A stretch of 64,000 bases of DNA from positions 310,001 to 374,000 of the forward strand of contig NZ_CP015363.1 of NCBI RefSeq assembly GCF_002078355.1, read 5' to 3'. Shown one piece after another: positions 17,621 to 26,738 of the stretch. The DNA is from Ferroplasma acidiphilum (GTDB lineage Archaea > Thermoplasmatota > Thermoplasmata > Thermoplasmatales > Thermoplasmataceae). The notes beneath the pieces are model-generated. The model was not told the DNA's origin, made no database searches, and worked only from the letters and a program-made list of their open reading frames with translations. A program made the position numbers and the translations under genes. Position 1 is the stretch's first letter. Each line of letters starts with the position of its first letter.

Positions 17621-19453
17621 ATGAATTTTAAAGAAGAATGGCTTATTGCTAATTCAAAGGGTTCCTATTCTTCTTCAACAATCTCATTTGCAAATACCAG
17701 GACATATCACGGGATTCTGGTCAAATCCGAACAGAATAATTATAATAGATATGTTATATTATCGAAACTTTATGAGGAACTTGCATTTCAGGGGAAACAG
17801 TATGCAATAGATACAAATTATTACCCGGGAACAATGTGGCCTGAAGGATTTAGATACATACAGGATTACTCCACCACACCATATCCTTCGTTAACATTTA
17901 ATCTTGAAGGAAATATATGCAAAAAATCATTAATTCTGGATCCGGATGCAGATACAGTTGTTATAAGATATGAATTTCCTGAAAAAATACCGGATATGGT
18001 TAACCTTTATCCGCTGCTGGCACTCAGGAGCTTTCATAATGTAATAAAATCCGGGCAAAAGGAATTTGTTGCAGACGAAGATAAAGGCTCTTATAGTTTC
18101 ACAGATGGAATTTATTCCCTTAAAATTTCAAAGATTGGGAAATTTATTAATAAGGGATTATGGTATTATAATTTTATTTACCCTGAAGAGCAGGAGAGGG
18201 GAACAAATAGTATGGAAGATTTATACCTGCCAGGGGTAATAAGCATAAGCAATATCAAAAGCCCGCTGGATATAGCAATAACAACGGATGACAATTTCTC
18301 AGGGAATTTTCAGGACATCCAGCAAAGATTAACAGCCAGGGGGGAAAATAATGAGGGGGACCCTGCAATTAACGCATTGAGAAGAAACTCATATAATTTC
18401 AGGTTAAAAAATGATTTAATTGCCGGATTCCACTGGTTTGGCCCATGGGCAAGGGATACCTTTATATCAATGCCAGGACTCTTATTAATAGAAAAGAATT
18501 TTGATATGGCAAGGGAAATTTTCTTAAATTATGCTGGCAAAATGAAGGAAAACCTAGTACCTAACAATCTTTATAGCCAATCTTTTGAAAGGTCTGCGGA
18601 TGCACCATTGTGGTTTATATACGCTCTTTACAAATACTATGCTTATTCAAATGACAGTTCATTTGTCAGATCATTATTAAAGAATGTCAGAGATATAATA
18701 AATTCGTATATCTCCGGGAATGAAGATTTTTCCCTCGATGGTAAATTCATAAAGGTCAGCAATGCACCTATGACATGGATGGATGCTAAAAACGGCAACA
18801 CCAGTTTCACTCCGAGAATCGGCAAACCTGTTGAAATCAATGCACTCTGGTATAATTCCCTGAAAATATATACTTATTTTTGCAACATTTCAGGGGAACA
18901 ACCGGAAAAAACGGTAAATGATATACTTTCCGAGTTTGAGGATGAATTCACAGGCAAATTCATTATTAACGGGGAAATAGCTGATACTATAGACCCTGTG
19001 GACACATCTTTCAGGCCCAATTTTCTATTTGCATATTCACTTCCTTTTCCACTTTTAAACCAGAAGCAATTCCTCGAGAAAGCCCGATTAGAACTTGTAA
19101 CCCCATACGGATTGAGAAGCCTCTCTCCCCGCAGCAATAAATTTGCAGGTACATACTCCGGCCCGGTCATGGAAAGGGATAGGGCATACCATAATGGCAC
19201 TGTGTGGCCATGGCTCGCAGGCCCCTATATAACAGCCTGTGTCCGGAATGGCTCCAATCCGGATAACCTGTACAGATTCTTTTCTGACTTATACTCTATG
19301 GAAATGGTTCCTGAAATCTTTGACGGATTATCTCCAGGAGAACCACGTGGATGCATTATGCAGGCATGGAGCTACGGGGAACTCATAAGGGCATATTATG
19401 AAGATATTAGAAAATACTCCCCGGGCACCACTGTAAAGAGGGGAGTGAAATGA
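17621..19453 (+). CDS. Amylo-alpha-1,6-glucosidase (glycogen debranching enzyme, GH133 type)
   Basis: A 610-residue protein. The N-terminal domain (about 1-230) begins with EEWLIANSKGSYSSSTISF, the usual start of archaeal/bacterial debranching enzymes (NGLGGYASGT-like), and the C-terminal (alpha/alpha)6 catalytic domain begins around GFHWFGPWARDTFISMPGLL, with GPWARD at 274-279 carrying the catalytic-site Asp. The later motif YHNGTVWPW, near residues 525-533, is also typical. It hydrolyses alpha-1,6 branches of glycogen-like storage glucan. Its stop overlaps the start of the GT4 gene by four bases, so it is the first gene of a tightly coupled operon. Confidence 0.92.
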   Translation: MNFKEEWLIANSKGSYSSSTISFANTRTYHGILVKSEQNNYNRYVILSKLYEELAFQGKQYAIDTNYYPGTMWPEGFRYIQDYSTTPYPSLTFNLEGNICKKSLILDPDADTVVIRYEFPEKIPDMVNLYPLLALRSFHNVIKSGQKEFVADEDKGSYSFTDGIYSLKISKIGKFINKGLWYYNFIYPEEQERGTNSMEDLYLPGVISISNIKSPLDIAITTDDNFSGNFQDIQQRLTARGENNEGDPAINALRRNSYNFRLKNDLIAGFHWFGPWARDTFISMPGLLLIEKNFDMAREIFLNYAGKMKENLVPNNLYSQSFERSADAPLWFIYALYKYYAYSNDSSFVRSLLKNVRDIINSYISGNEDFSLDGKFIKVSNAPMTWMDAKNGNTSFTPRIGKPVEINALWYNSLKIYTYFCNISGEQPEKTVNDILSEFEDEFTGKFIINGEIADTIDPVDTSFRPNFLFAYSLPFPLLNQKQFLEKARLELVTPYGLRSLSPRSNKFAGTYSGPVMERDRAYHNGTVWPWLAGPYITACVRNGSNPDNLYRFFSDLYSMEMVPEIFDGLSPGEPRGCIMQAWSYGELIRAYYEDIRKYSPGTTVKRGVK

Positions 19454-20568
19454 AGGTTGCAGTTGTAGGATGGGAACTTCCCCCGGCATTTTCCGGCGGG
19501 CTGGGAATACACACATCCAATATTTTTTCAATAATAGGAAAAATAGTTCCGACAGAGATTTATCTCCCTGATATGGGCTATTCTTTTCCATATTACCCAT
19601 TCAGTATAATAACAGTGAAAATAACGAAAGGTGTTGCCGGTGGTTCCTATTCACAGGTAACCAACTTTATCGATGCTGTAGAGGATTATAACCGGAATGT
19701 TATTGAAAATTTCAGGCCAGATGGTGTGTCGGTAATACATTGCCACGACTGGATAACATTCAGGGCTGGAATCGAGATAAAGGAAAAGTTTGGCATTCCA
19801 CTTGTTGTAACATTCCACAGCACCGAGTACGATAGGTCAGCATACTTTAACCCCCAGGGCAATATAATGAAAATTGAAAAAGAAGGTGCTGAAAAAGCCG
19901 ATGCAATAATAACAGTTTCAAACTCTACAAAAAGGGTTCTGGTAGAAAAGTATGGAATAGATGCTGACAAGATAACAACCGTTTATAATGGAGTTAAATC
20001 CTCAGCTTACACACAGGGTGTGAGTTATAAAAGAGAGAGGATGCTCCTTTATTTTGGTAGGGTAACAAGCCAGAAAGGGCCTAAATTTTTCATGGAAATG
20101 GCGGATAAGGTCAACCAGTATGAGAAAAATGTTAAATTTGTTATGGCAGGAACAGGGGATATGATAGGTGAGATGGAGAGCTATGCAGTAAACCATGGAT
20201 TCAGGGAAAAAGTATTCTTTCCCGGATTTGTGGATTTCCACAAGGCCATTGAGTATTATAAAAGGTCCGGAGTATTTGTTATACCTGCAGTCTCTGAGCC
20301 ATTTGGCATCACTGTCCTTGAATCCATGGTTTCCGGATCGCCGGTAATAATGAGCAAAACTACCGGTGTTGGTGAAGCGCTTAACAACGTATTGAAGGTG
20401 GATTACTGGGACACTGATGTCATGTCTTCCTATGCTATTTCTATACTGAACCATAAGAGCCTCCGGGAAACCCTTTCACTCTATGGAAAGTATGAGGGCA
20501 TGTCATTTACCTGGGAAAAATCTGCAATTAAGACAATGGAGGTGTACAGGTCAATATGGAAAATATAG
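19450..20568 (+). CDS. Glycosyltransferase family 4 (glycogen-synthase-like)
   Basis: A 372-residue GT-B glycosyltransferase. The N-terminal WELPPAFSGGLGIHTSN resembles the PPxxGGLG nucleotide-sugar loop of glycogen synthases, and the C-terminal half has the retaining-enzyme E-x7-E motif as EPFGITVLE, Glu283 and Glu291. Located between debranching enzyme and GH57, with overlaps on both sides, it most likely elongates alpha-1,4-glucan from ADP- or UDP-glucose. Trehalose or other glycoside synthesis is less likely but cannot be excluded without comparison to characterised enzymes. It is cytosolic; no membrane helix is seen. Confidence 0.85.
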   Translation: MKVAVVGWELPPAFSGGLGIHTSNIFSIIGKIVPTEIYLPDMGYSFPYYPFSIITVKITKGVAGGSYSQVTNFIDAVEDYNRNVIENFRPDGVSVIHCHDWITFRAGIEIKEKFGIPLVVTFHSTEYDRSAYFNPQGNIMKIEKEGAEKADAIITVSNSTKRVLVEKYGIDADKITTVYNGVKSSAYTQGVSYKRERMLLYFGRVTSQKGPKFFMEMADKVNQYEKNVKFVMAGTGDMIGEMESYAVNHGFREKVFFPGFVDFHKAIEYYKRSGVFVIPAVSEPFGITVLESMVSGSPVIMSKTTGVGEALNNVLKVDYWDTDVMSSYAISILNHKSLRETLSLYGKYEGMSFTWEKSAIKTMEVYRSIWKI

Positions 20569-21689
20569 CCTTTTACTTTGAACTGCACCAGCCCTTAAGG
20601 CTTCGCCCATTAAAAATACAGGACAGGCCTGATAAGATGGGCATATTCTGGGAAGAACAGAACAGGGATATTTTTAAGAGAATATCAGAAATTTCTTACA
20701 TCCCAGCAACAAAACTTTTAATGGAAAGCGGGATTAAATCAACATTTTCCCTGTCAGGGACGTTTATTGAACAGGCATTGAAATACAGCCCTGAAACTAT
20801 AGATGTTATAGATGACTATGTAAAATCAGGATTGTGTGAACTGATGGGAGAAACATATTTCCATTCCCTTGCTTCAATCTGGAATGAAGATGAATTTAAA
20901 TACCAGGTAAATGAACAGATGCATTCAATAAAAAGCATCTTTAATTATTCCCCTGTGTCATTCAGGAATACGGAACTCATATACAATAACAGGATTGCAG
21001 AGATGGCCAGGGATATGGGCTTCCGGAATATCCTGGCGGAGGGCACGGATGAAGTCTCAGGGCGTTATAGCCCCAATTTCAGGTATTTATCCCCATCCGG
21101 TGTAAACCTCTACCTTAGAAATTATCCTATGAGTGATAATATTTCGTTCAGATTTTCCAACACTGCCTGGAGCGGGTATCCACTGACAGCAGACAAATAC
21201 ATTCAATGGATTCAAAATAGCCCGGGAGATATAATGAACCTTTACATGGACTATGAGACTTTTGGCGAACACCAGAGAAAGGAAACGGGCATATTCGATT
21301 TCGTCCACTACCTGGGAAAATATATCGAGCAATATGGCATGGAAACCCTGAAGATTGATGAAATACAGGCAAAATTTAGCGTGAAGGATACAGTCAGCAT
21401 TGACAAAACAATTTCCTGGGCGGATACAAGGAGAGACCTCTCTGCCTGGCTCGGGAATAAAATGCAGAATGAAGCATTTAGCCGGCTAAAGCACTGTGAA
21501 GATTGCCCGGATAAAAAACTGTGGAGATACCTCCAGACTTCAGATCTTATATACTATATGTCCATGGGAGAGCCGGAAGATTTTACAGTGCACGAATATT
21601 TTAATCCATACCGGTCGCCATACCTTGCCTTCATTTATTATATGTACGCACTTGATAACGTATGCGAAAATGCTGGAAAACAACTGTAA
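20556..21689 (+). CDS. Glycoside hydrolase family 57 (alpha-amylase/glucanotransferase-like)
   Basis: A 377-residue GH57 enzyme. It starts FYFELHQPLRL, the family's first motif (HQP), then has the nucleophile motif FRNTELIY with Glu140, and MDYETFGEH with the acid Asp232, the arrangement of the DYETFGEH subgroup of alpha-amylase-like enzymes. It acts on internal alpha-1,4 linkages of storage glucan, either by hydrolysis or by transfer. It overlaps the GT4 gene by 13 bases and uses a GGAGGTG site at 20538-20544. There is no signal peptide. It is the last gene of the polyglucan operon. Confidence 0.92.
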   Translation: MENIAFYFELHQPLRLRPLKIQDRPDKMGIFWEEQNRDIFKRISEISYIPATKLLMESGIKSTFSLSGTFIEQALKYSPETIDVIDDYVKSGLCELMGETYFHSLASIWNEDEFKYQVNEQMHSIKSIFNYSPVSFRNTELIYNNRIAEMARDMGFRNILAEGTDEVSGRYSPNFRYLSPSGVNLYLRNYPMSDNISFRFSNTAWSGYPLTADKYIQWIQNSPGDIMNLYMDYETFGEHQRKETGIFDFVHYLGKYIEQYGMETLKIDEIQAKFSVKDTVSIDKTISWADTRRDLSAWLGNKMQNEAFSRLKHCEDCPDKKLWRYLQTSDLIYYMSMGEPEDFTVHEYFNPYRSPYLAFIYYMYALDNVCENAGKQL

Positions 21690-21756
21690 TTTATTCTTTA
21701 TACCGGTAAAAACTATGCTGGCATATTTTTAAATAGATAAAGGCAATGTAAATAAT

Positions 21757-21990
21757 ATGAAATGCTCAACACCTGACTGTGCAGGCGAAATGGAACCTGC
21801 AGGCAATATGAATTTTAGAGTTGGTGGATATACCGGAATAGGTGGAATGTTTCTGGGTGGATGGAATGACCTTACCGAAACCACACAGACATTCACATTG
21901 TACAAATGCAATACCTGCGGGAAGGTTGAACTCTATGAACCACAGCCCGTTCAGGATGACCGGGGAGAAAAGAAACATCACTTCCTTTAA
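21757..21990 (+). CDS. Small zinc-ribbon protein
   Basis: A 77-residue protein with a CSTPDC knuckle at the N-terminus and CNTCG near residue 52, a four-cysteine zinc ribbon of the kind seen in many small archaeal proteins. The middle is glycine-rich (GGYTGIGGMFLGGWND). There is no further domain and the partner is unknown. Its stop codon overlaps, by three bases, the stop codon of the convergent small gene at 21987. Confidence 0.75.
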   Translation: MKCSTPDCAGEMEPAGNMNFRVGGYTGIGGMFLGGWNDLTETTQTFTLYKCNTCGKVELYEPQPVQDDRGEKKHHFL

Positions 21991-22226
21991 TGCCCGAAAT
22001 AATTTGTTGAATCCTTTTTTTCGTTATCCTTTTTTATAACTTTCTTCTGTCTATTTATCCCGAATGGGTCTATACGTGTGTTTGTCTCAGAAATTGTATT
22101 CTCTTTCTGGCCTTTAATTTTACTCTCCTTCCCCTTATCAGGCAATGTCTCCTTAACATTTTTAAGCGCAATCTTGCTCCTCACAGGCTTTATTGAATTC
22201 CTGTTTCCATTATTATCCTCACTCAT
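21987..22226 (-). CDS. Small, highly charged, probably disordered protein
   Basis: A 79-residue protein beginning MSEDNNGNRNSIKPV, very rich in Lys, Glu, Asp and Asn, with no predicted fold and no hydrophobic core. I accept it as a real gene because a perfect AGGAGGTGG ribosome-binding site stands 5 bases before this ATG, and because it follows the methyltransferase gene by only 15 bases on the same strand. I do not recognise a family. It may be nucleic-acid or ribosome associated, judging only by charge. Confidence 0.55.
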   Translation of the reverse strand: MSEDNNGNRNSIKPVRSKIALKNVKETLPDKGKESKIKGQKENTISETNTRIDPFGINRQKKVIKKDNEKKDSTNYFGH

Positions 22227-22231
22227 ATATT

Positions 22232-22240
22232 CCACCTCCT
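22232..22240 (-). promoter_or_regulatory. Strong ribosome-binding site deciding the start of the small charged protein
   Basis: The minus strand reads AGGAGGTGG followed by 5 bases and ATG at 22226. This selects ATG over the in-frame GTG that lies inside the site itself. Confidence 0.7.
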
Positions 22241-22241
22241 A

Positions 22242-22775
22242 TTATTTTTCCAGATAATACGAATCAAAATAATTGTATTCAAAATCCATATGCAGGCCAG
22301 GCTGGAATCCCGATTCAGTGAATATTTTATTTAGCTCATCATGGCAGATCCTTATATCCAGTGGAGGGCCCATGGCACTTTTTTTGTTAAATTCTATCAG
22401 GTAAACGTTCAATGGCTTCTTAGAGTTCCGGATCATAAAATCGATTATATCCTCTCTGCATTCTATATCGTGGAAAACAGTTGAAAAGAATATTTTGTTA
22501 AACCCTTTAATGTCTACATGGCACATATTTTCATTGACAACTTCAAAATTCTTCATTTCCATTAAATTCCTCTGTAGATGGGGCAAAACATCGGGATTGC
22601 GTTCAATTGCATACACCTTCCCATTTTTGAGTTTATCGGCAAATAATTTACTGTAAAATCCATCCCCAGCCCCCATATCAATTATTACATCATCGGGTTT
22701 AAGGTCCATTTTTTCAACAATTTTATTGTAAGGGATATATTTCTCCCTGAATTCTTTAATCCTCTCGTATCTCAT
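22242..22775 (-). CDS. Class I SAM-dependent methyltransferase
   Basis: A 177-residue methyltransferase with the Rossmann motif I VIIDMGAGDGFYSKLF near residues 30-45, a motif II acidic residue in VYAIERNPD, and FFSTVFHDIE as a later strand. The N-terminal REKYIPYNKIVEKMDLKP is like UbiE/SmtA-type enzymes. Its short length and lack of a substrate domain leave the substrate open; a small molecule or arsenite-type substrate is possible but unsupported (no cysteine motif is seen). It is followed closely by the small charged protein. Confidence 0.83.
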   Translation of the reverse strand: MRYERIKEFREKYIPYNKIVEKMDLKPDDVIIDMGAGDGFYSKLFADKLKNGKVYAIERNPDVLPHLQRNLMEMKNFEVVNENMCHVDIKGFNKIFFSTVFHDIECREDIIDFMIRNSKKPLNVYLIEFNKKSAMGPPLDIRICHDELNKIFTESGFQPGLHMDFEYNYFDSYYLEK

Positions 22776-22886
22776 TCCTAATAGATAATTATATAATATT
22801 TGAATATTCTTATTTTTCGGGATGATTATTATGTTATTCTATCCAGGGATTTTTGCAATCAATGCCATTATAAACAATTGCTTCCA

Positions 22887-23516
22887 TTATCTTTCTATCA
22901 TTTTAGCTGAAATTATCTTAAACGCATCTGTCAGGTCTTTCTCCTCAAGAATAATTATTGTATCACTATAAAATGAGATAATCTGCAGAATATTAATGCC
23001 AGCCCTGTACAGCAGCATGGTTATAAAATTAATATATCCCTTTGTTTTTTCTATCTCTTCCGGGCTTATGATGGATAGTTGCCCCAGATCCTTCTTATGC
23101 TCTATTATCTGTTCGTCTGAAAAGAAATTTGAAAACCCTTTAATTGTTTCATTGTCCCCAATAAGGGAAAAGGAATTTTTTGTCTCAACAAGGTTTATGG
23201 AATTCAATTTTTTTAGATTCCCTATAATTCCTGTTATAATTTTAAGGCTTTCATAGCTTTTTTTAATAACTATAAGGGAAATATTGGATGACATTTCAAG
23301 GTTTGACCTGTCTAAAATTTCAGAATTATATACAGCCTGCCCATTGCTTCTATACCGTTTCAGGGCAGCCATCGTAGCATCAAAATCTTCTATTCCTGTA
23401 TTTGCCATAATTTCCCGGGAAAGGGCTGAAATATTGATAATACCTCTATTCAGGTAATCTTTTAGGTCTGGATTCCCATCGATGTACTTTCTAACTATTT
23501 CTGCGGTGTTAACCAT
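22887..23516 (-). CDS. ACT-like regulatory protein of unknown function
   Basis: A 209-residue protein that I place only loosely. The N-terminal 70 residues (TAEIVRKYIDGNPDLKDYL, then NISALSREIMANTG) look like a helical, winged-helix-like region, and the C-terminal part has two segments with the alternating strand/helix pattern of ACT domains (NSINLVETKNSFSLIGDNET and NILQIISFYSDTIIILEEKD). Proteins of this build occur widely in archaea without known function. I take the ATG at 23516 (MVNTAEIV); the longer in-frame start at 23555 would run into the divergent gene's promoter. Confidence 0.55.
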   Translation of the reverse strand: MVNTAEIVRKYIDGNPDLKDYLNRGIINISALSREIMANTGIEDFDATMAALKRYRSNGQAVYNSEILDRSNLEMSSNISLIVIKKSYESLKIITGIIGNLKKLNSINLVETKNSFSLIGDNETIKGFSNFFSDEQIIEHKKDLGQLSIISPEEIEKTKGYINFITMLLYRAGINILQIISFYSDTIIILEEKDLTDAFKIISAKMIER

Positions 23517-23597
23517 TTTATCATGTATATACAAATTGTTAAAATAATTTATCAATTGATAATGAAAAGGATATTAACCAGCTTGAAATTGGGTTGT

Positions 23598-24581
23598 ATG
23601 TTTGATTATATTCCTACAGTATTAAGATCACAGGAAATCATAGATAAATCATTTCATAAGGCTTCAAATATCGTTGAACCTTACTTCCCGAAAAAAGAAA
23701 TGAAAATCAGGAAGGAGGTTACTGACAGAATATCCACAATTGAAAGTATTTCAACGGGCCACCTGGATAAAATAATTAGAAAATTCCCTACCATTGAAAC
23801 ACTACATCCCTTCTACTTTGACCTAATTGATTTAATGTTCGACGTTGACAAATATAAGCTGAGCCTTGGAAATGTCCAGTGGACAACGGATAAAATTAAG
23901 GACTTCAGCACAGTTTATATCAAAAAACTCAAAGGAGTAAAAACAATAAATGAAATGAATAATATAATGAAGCAGTACTACGGAAGATTCTCATCACTTA
24001 TAAAAAACATAAACAAAGACCTGCTTTATCTTGGAGAATGCAGAAATTATCTGCGCAGGCTTCCAGGTATTATAACAGATATACCAACGTTCATAATCGC
24101 AGGTATTCCCAACTCCGGAAAAAGCTCACTGATACAGAAGCTTACAGGAACAACACCAGACATTGCCAGTTACCCCTTTACAACAAAGGAGATACTTATA
24201 GGCTATAAGAATATAGGCACCAGGAGGGTTCAGTTCATAGATACCCCTGGAATTCTGGATCGCCCCATGGATGACAGAAATGATATAGAAAGGAGGGCAA
24301 TAATAGCCTTATCAAAAATAGAAGGTACTATACTATTCCTCTTTGATTACTCCGGGACTTCCAGTTATACGGAGGATCAGCAGAATAATTTATTCAATGA
24401 AATTTCTGGAAGCTTTCCCAATAAAATAATAAGAATCCAGACAAAAATTGATATAAGTGAAAGAAAGGAAAACAAATGCATATCATCTGTAACTTCTCCC
24501 GGGCTTAAGGAGCTTGATGATGTGGTAATTGCCGAGGTGGAAAATTTTTATGCAGCAAGAAATCAGGAAACAGGTTATTAA
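23598..24581 (+). CDS. NOG1-family GTPase (archaeal)
   Basis: A 327-residue GTPase. The N-terminal helical domain ([21 protein letters not shown]) matches the beginning of NOG1 proteins, and the G domain has G1 GIPNSGKSS, switch-region [12 protein letters not shown], and G3 DTPG. The G4 motif reads RIQTKID rather than NKxD, so guanine specificity may be weakened or supplied by T-K-I-D. In eukaryotes NOG1 assembles the large ribosomal subunit; archaeal homologues are presumed to do likewise. Starts at 23562 or 23523 are possible; I chose 23598 because homologues begin with this motif. It overlaps gltX. Confidence 0.8.
   Translation: MFDYIPTVLRSQEIIDKSFHKASNIVEPYFPKKEMKIRKEVTDRISTIESISTGHLDKIIRKFPTIETLHPFYFDLIDLMFDVDKYKLSLGNVQWTTDKIKDFSTVYIKKLKGVKTINEMNNIMKQYYGRFSSLIKNINKDLLYLGECRNYLRRLPGIITDIPTFIIAGIPNSGKSSLIQKLTGTTPDIASYPFTTKEILIGYKNIGTRRVQFIDTPGILDRPMDDRNDIERRAIIALSKIEGTILFLFDYSGTSSYTEDQQNNLFNEISGSFPNKIIRIQTKIDISERKENKCISSVTSPGLKELDDVVIAEVENFYAARNQETGY
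24534..24540 (+). promoter_or_regulatory. Ribosome-binding site of gltX
   Basis: GAGGTGG lies 9 bases before the ATG at 24550 and within the end of the GTPase gene. It supports that ATG over the upstream in-frame TTG at 24529. Confidence 0.6.
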
Positions 24582-26193
24582 AAACGCATATATGCATGGT
24601 GGGAAAGCGGATATTTCCTCAGTTGTTGGAAAGTTGATTTCCATTAACCCGGATGCAAAAAAGGATATGAAAACCCTTATGGGAACAATAAGGAAATATG
24701 TTGACGAGGTAAATGCAATGGGTGCTGACCAGCTGGAGGAGATCGTTAACACCGAGTACCCGGATATACTTATAAAGGAAAAGAAAGAAGAAAGGCATGA
24801 ACTGCCTGATCTTCCCGGGGTAAATGGGAGTGTTGTTATGAGGATGGCTCCGTCCCCCTCAGGACCCCTGCACATAGGCCATTCGAGAATGGCTATCCTC
24901 AACGATGAGTATGTAAAGCGTTATGGCGGGAAACTGATACTTAGAATAGAAGACACAAATCCGGGCAACATTGATCCGGATGCATATACAATGATTCCGG
25001 AGGATCTAAAATGGCTGGGCGTTGATGTTACAGAAACTGTAATCCAATCATCCCGGATGGAGTTCTATTATTCTGAAGCAAAGCGCATGATTTCTGAAGG
25101 GTATATGTACGTTATTGAAGAAAATCAGCAGGAATTCCATGATCTCAAATTGAAGAAAGTACCTGTAAAAGAAAGGGATGCCGACCCTTCAGTTAACCTT
25201 GAAAAATTCGATAAGATGATTTCAGGCCATTACTCCGAGGGTGAAGCAGCAGTGGTAATGAAAACGGACATAAATCACCCGAATCCCTCGATAAGGGACT
25301 GGATTGCATTCAGGATAAATACCACCGAGCACCCGCTAACCGGATCAAAATATTCAGTATATCCTACTATGAATTTTTCAGTGTCTGTTGACGACCATTA
25401 TCTGGGGCTTACACATGTTATAAGGGGAATTGACCATCTTGTCAATACCGAGAAGCAGAAATATGTTTTTATGTACAATAACTGGAAAATACCTGAATAT
25501 TTCCATTATGGTTTCATAACAATTCCCGATACAATTCTTAAAACAACAATAATCAAGGAAGGCATAAAATCCGGAAAGTACAGTGGATGGGACGATATCA
25601 GGCTTGGAACTTTAAAGGCATTGAAGAAGAGAGGATATAATCCTGAAACATTCAGGAAGTACTGGGTCCGTTCAGGAATGAATAAAAGCAATGCAACCTT
25701 TTCATGGGAAATATTTGATTCCATGGATAGGGAAATAATAGATTATAATACAGAAAGGTATTCCTTTGTACCACATCCGGAACTCATTAGCCTTCAGAAT
25801 GCAGAACCCTTAAAAAGCCATGCCCTGCTACATCCACAGCGCCCAGATTCCGGTTTCAGGGAATATAGCATTCCGGCACAGGCATCTGTTTATTTCCCTG
25901 GCGATGAAATTGATAAAATAAATGAAGGGGAAGTAATAAGGTTAAAAGACCTCTGTGTGGCGGTAAAAAAGGGCAATAAACTTGTTTATAGCAATATTGA
26001 ACCGGAAGGCAGGGTGAAGATAATCCAGTGGGCACCTGAAAATTCTGGAGATATCCAGATATTTCATCCGGACGGGAACATAGACAAGGGAAAACTGGAA
26101 CCTTTAGCAACAGAGAAACGGGGAGTTGTACAGCTGGAACGTTACGGATATGTCAACCTGGATGGCAAAAATGGTTATTTCCTCCATAAATGA
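24550..26193 (+). CDS. gltX: Glutamyl-tRNA synthetase (archaeal, non-discriminating type)
   Basis: Attaches glutamate to tRNA-Glu, and in archaea usually also to tRNA-Gln for later amidation. The 547-residue class I enzyme has an archaeal N-terminal extension of about 95 residues, then [13 protein letters not shown] with the HIGH motif at 108-111, an AILNDEY stretch and IEDTNP. The C-terminal half is the beta-barrel anticodon-binding domain of the archaeal/eukaryotic GlxRS branch. The KMSKS position is unusual: residues 330-336 read LKTTIIK, without the expected S-x-S-K. It overlaps the NOG1-like gene by 32 bases and uses the GAGGTGG site upstream. Confidence 0.93.
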   Translation: MQQEIRKQVIKNAYMHGGKADISSVVGKLISINPDAKKDMKTLMGTIRKYVDEVNAMGADQLEEIVNTEYPDILIKEKKEERHELPDLPGVNGSVVMRMAPSPSGPLHIGHSRMAILNDEYVKRYGGKLILRIEDTNPGNIDPDAYTMIPEDLKWLGVDVTETVIQSSRMEFYYSEAKRMISEGYMYVIEENQQEFHDLKLKKVPVKERDADPSVNLEKFDKMISGHYSEGEAAVVMKTDINHPNPSIRDWIAFRINTTEHPLTGSKYSVYPTMNFSVSVDDHYLGLTHVIRGIDHLVNTEKQKYVFMYNNWKIPEYFHYGFITIPDTILKTTIIKEGIKSGKYSGWDDIRLGTLKALKKRGYNPETFRKYWVRSGMNKSNATFSWEIFDSMDREIIDYNTERYSFVPHPELISLQNAEPLKSHALLHPQRPDSGFREYSIPAQASVYFPGDEIDKINEGEVIRLKDLCVAVKKGNKLVYSNIEPEGRVKIIQWAPENSGDIQIFHPDGNIDKGKLEPLATEKRGVVQLERYGYVNLDGKNGYFLHK

Positions 26194-26497
26194 TTGTTAT
26201 AGCTTTATATCGTAAAATTCATGTTTGTGTGGCACAAACATATTAAATTAATTTCAGCCCCTTTATGGTTTTGCATATTACTGTGAAAATAAATAATAAT
26301 ATTTATTATACTTCATAAGATGTGAGTTCCTTATAAATAAACCTGTAATAGACTGCAGAATTTAGGAATCGATAGAAAATGATGGTCAAAGATAAAAAGC
26401 ATCAGAATATTACACATATTTTATGTGCTGGAATACATAAATTTATACTGTTTTTAACAGGCATAAATAATAAGTCCTTAATTGTAATGTTGTGCTT
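26194..26497. other. Intergenic region after gltX
   Basis: About 300 A+T-rich bases. They contain a perfect 9-bp inverted repeat soon after the gltX stop codon, and several TATA-like stretches (for example CTTATAAATA near 26331). A 40-codon open frame starting ATGATG at 26379 overlaps the next start but has neither a ribosome-binding site nor protein-like composition. I see no RNA gene. Confidence 0.5.
26221..26241. terminator. Perfect 9-bp hairpin downstream of gltX
   Basis: ATGTTTGTG, three bases TGG, then CACAAACAT: a perfect inverted repeat 28 bases after the gltX stop codon. It may be a terminator/processing hairpin or a DNA operator; a T-run after it is absent, so terminator is only the more likely label. 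Confidence 0.3.
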
Positions 26498-26737
26498 ATG
26501 AATGTAGATGACCAGAGAGAGGTTATATGCGGCGGAGACCCAGATAATTATCTGAAAGCCTATCTTAAAGGGCTATATTTTGACCTGGATGATGGCCAGG
26601 AAATAAAAGTCATATTTTCATCTGAAAAATTTCCATTTAACAATGAAAAGTTCAGTGAGATGGTAAAAGCCGCAAAGCTAAAACTTCTAAATTACAGTGG
26701 TACAGAAGATACTAAAACACTTATAATAAAAAAATAA
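26498..26737 (+). CDS. Small protein, possibly TusA/SirA-like fold without the catalytic cysteine motif
   Basis: A 79-residue protein. The second half (GQEIKVIFSSEKFPFNNEKF, then a helix with K/A, then KTLIIKK) follows the secondary-structure and residue pattern of the sulfur-carrier TusA family (L-x-x-G-x-x-L-x-V-x-x-x-D, helix, final strand). However, the N-terminal region has REVICGGDP instead of the essential C-P-x-P. Hence either a degenerate member or an unrelated small alpha/beta protein. The start is taken at ATG 26498; an in-frame GTG lies two codons upstream. It ends one base before the convergent neighbour. Confidence 0.5.
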   Translation: MNVDDQREVICGGDPDNYLKAYLKGLYFDLDDGQEIKVIFSSEKFPFNNEKFSEMVKAAKLKLLNYSGTEDTKTLIIKK

Positions 26738-26738
26738 A

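Noticed and set aside
26379-26500. A 40-codon open frame starting ATGATG before the small TusA-like gene
   Set aside because: No ribosome-binding site or promoter at the right distance, no recognisable pattern, and it overlaps the next gene's start out of frame.
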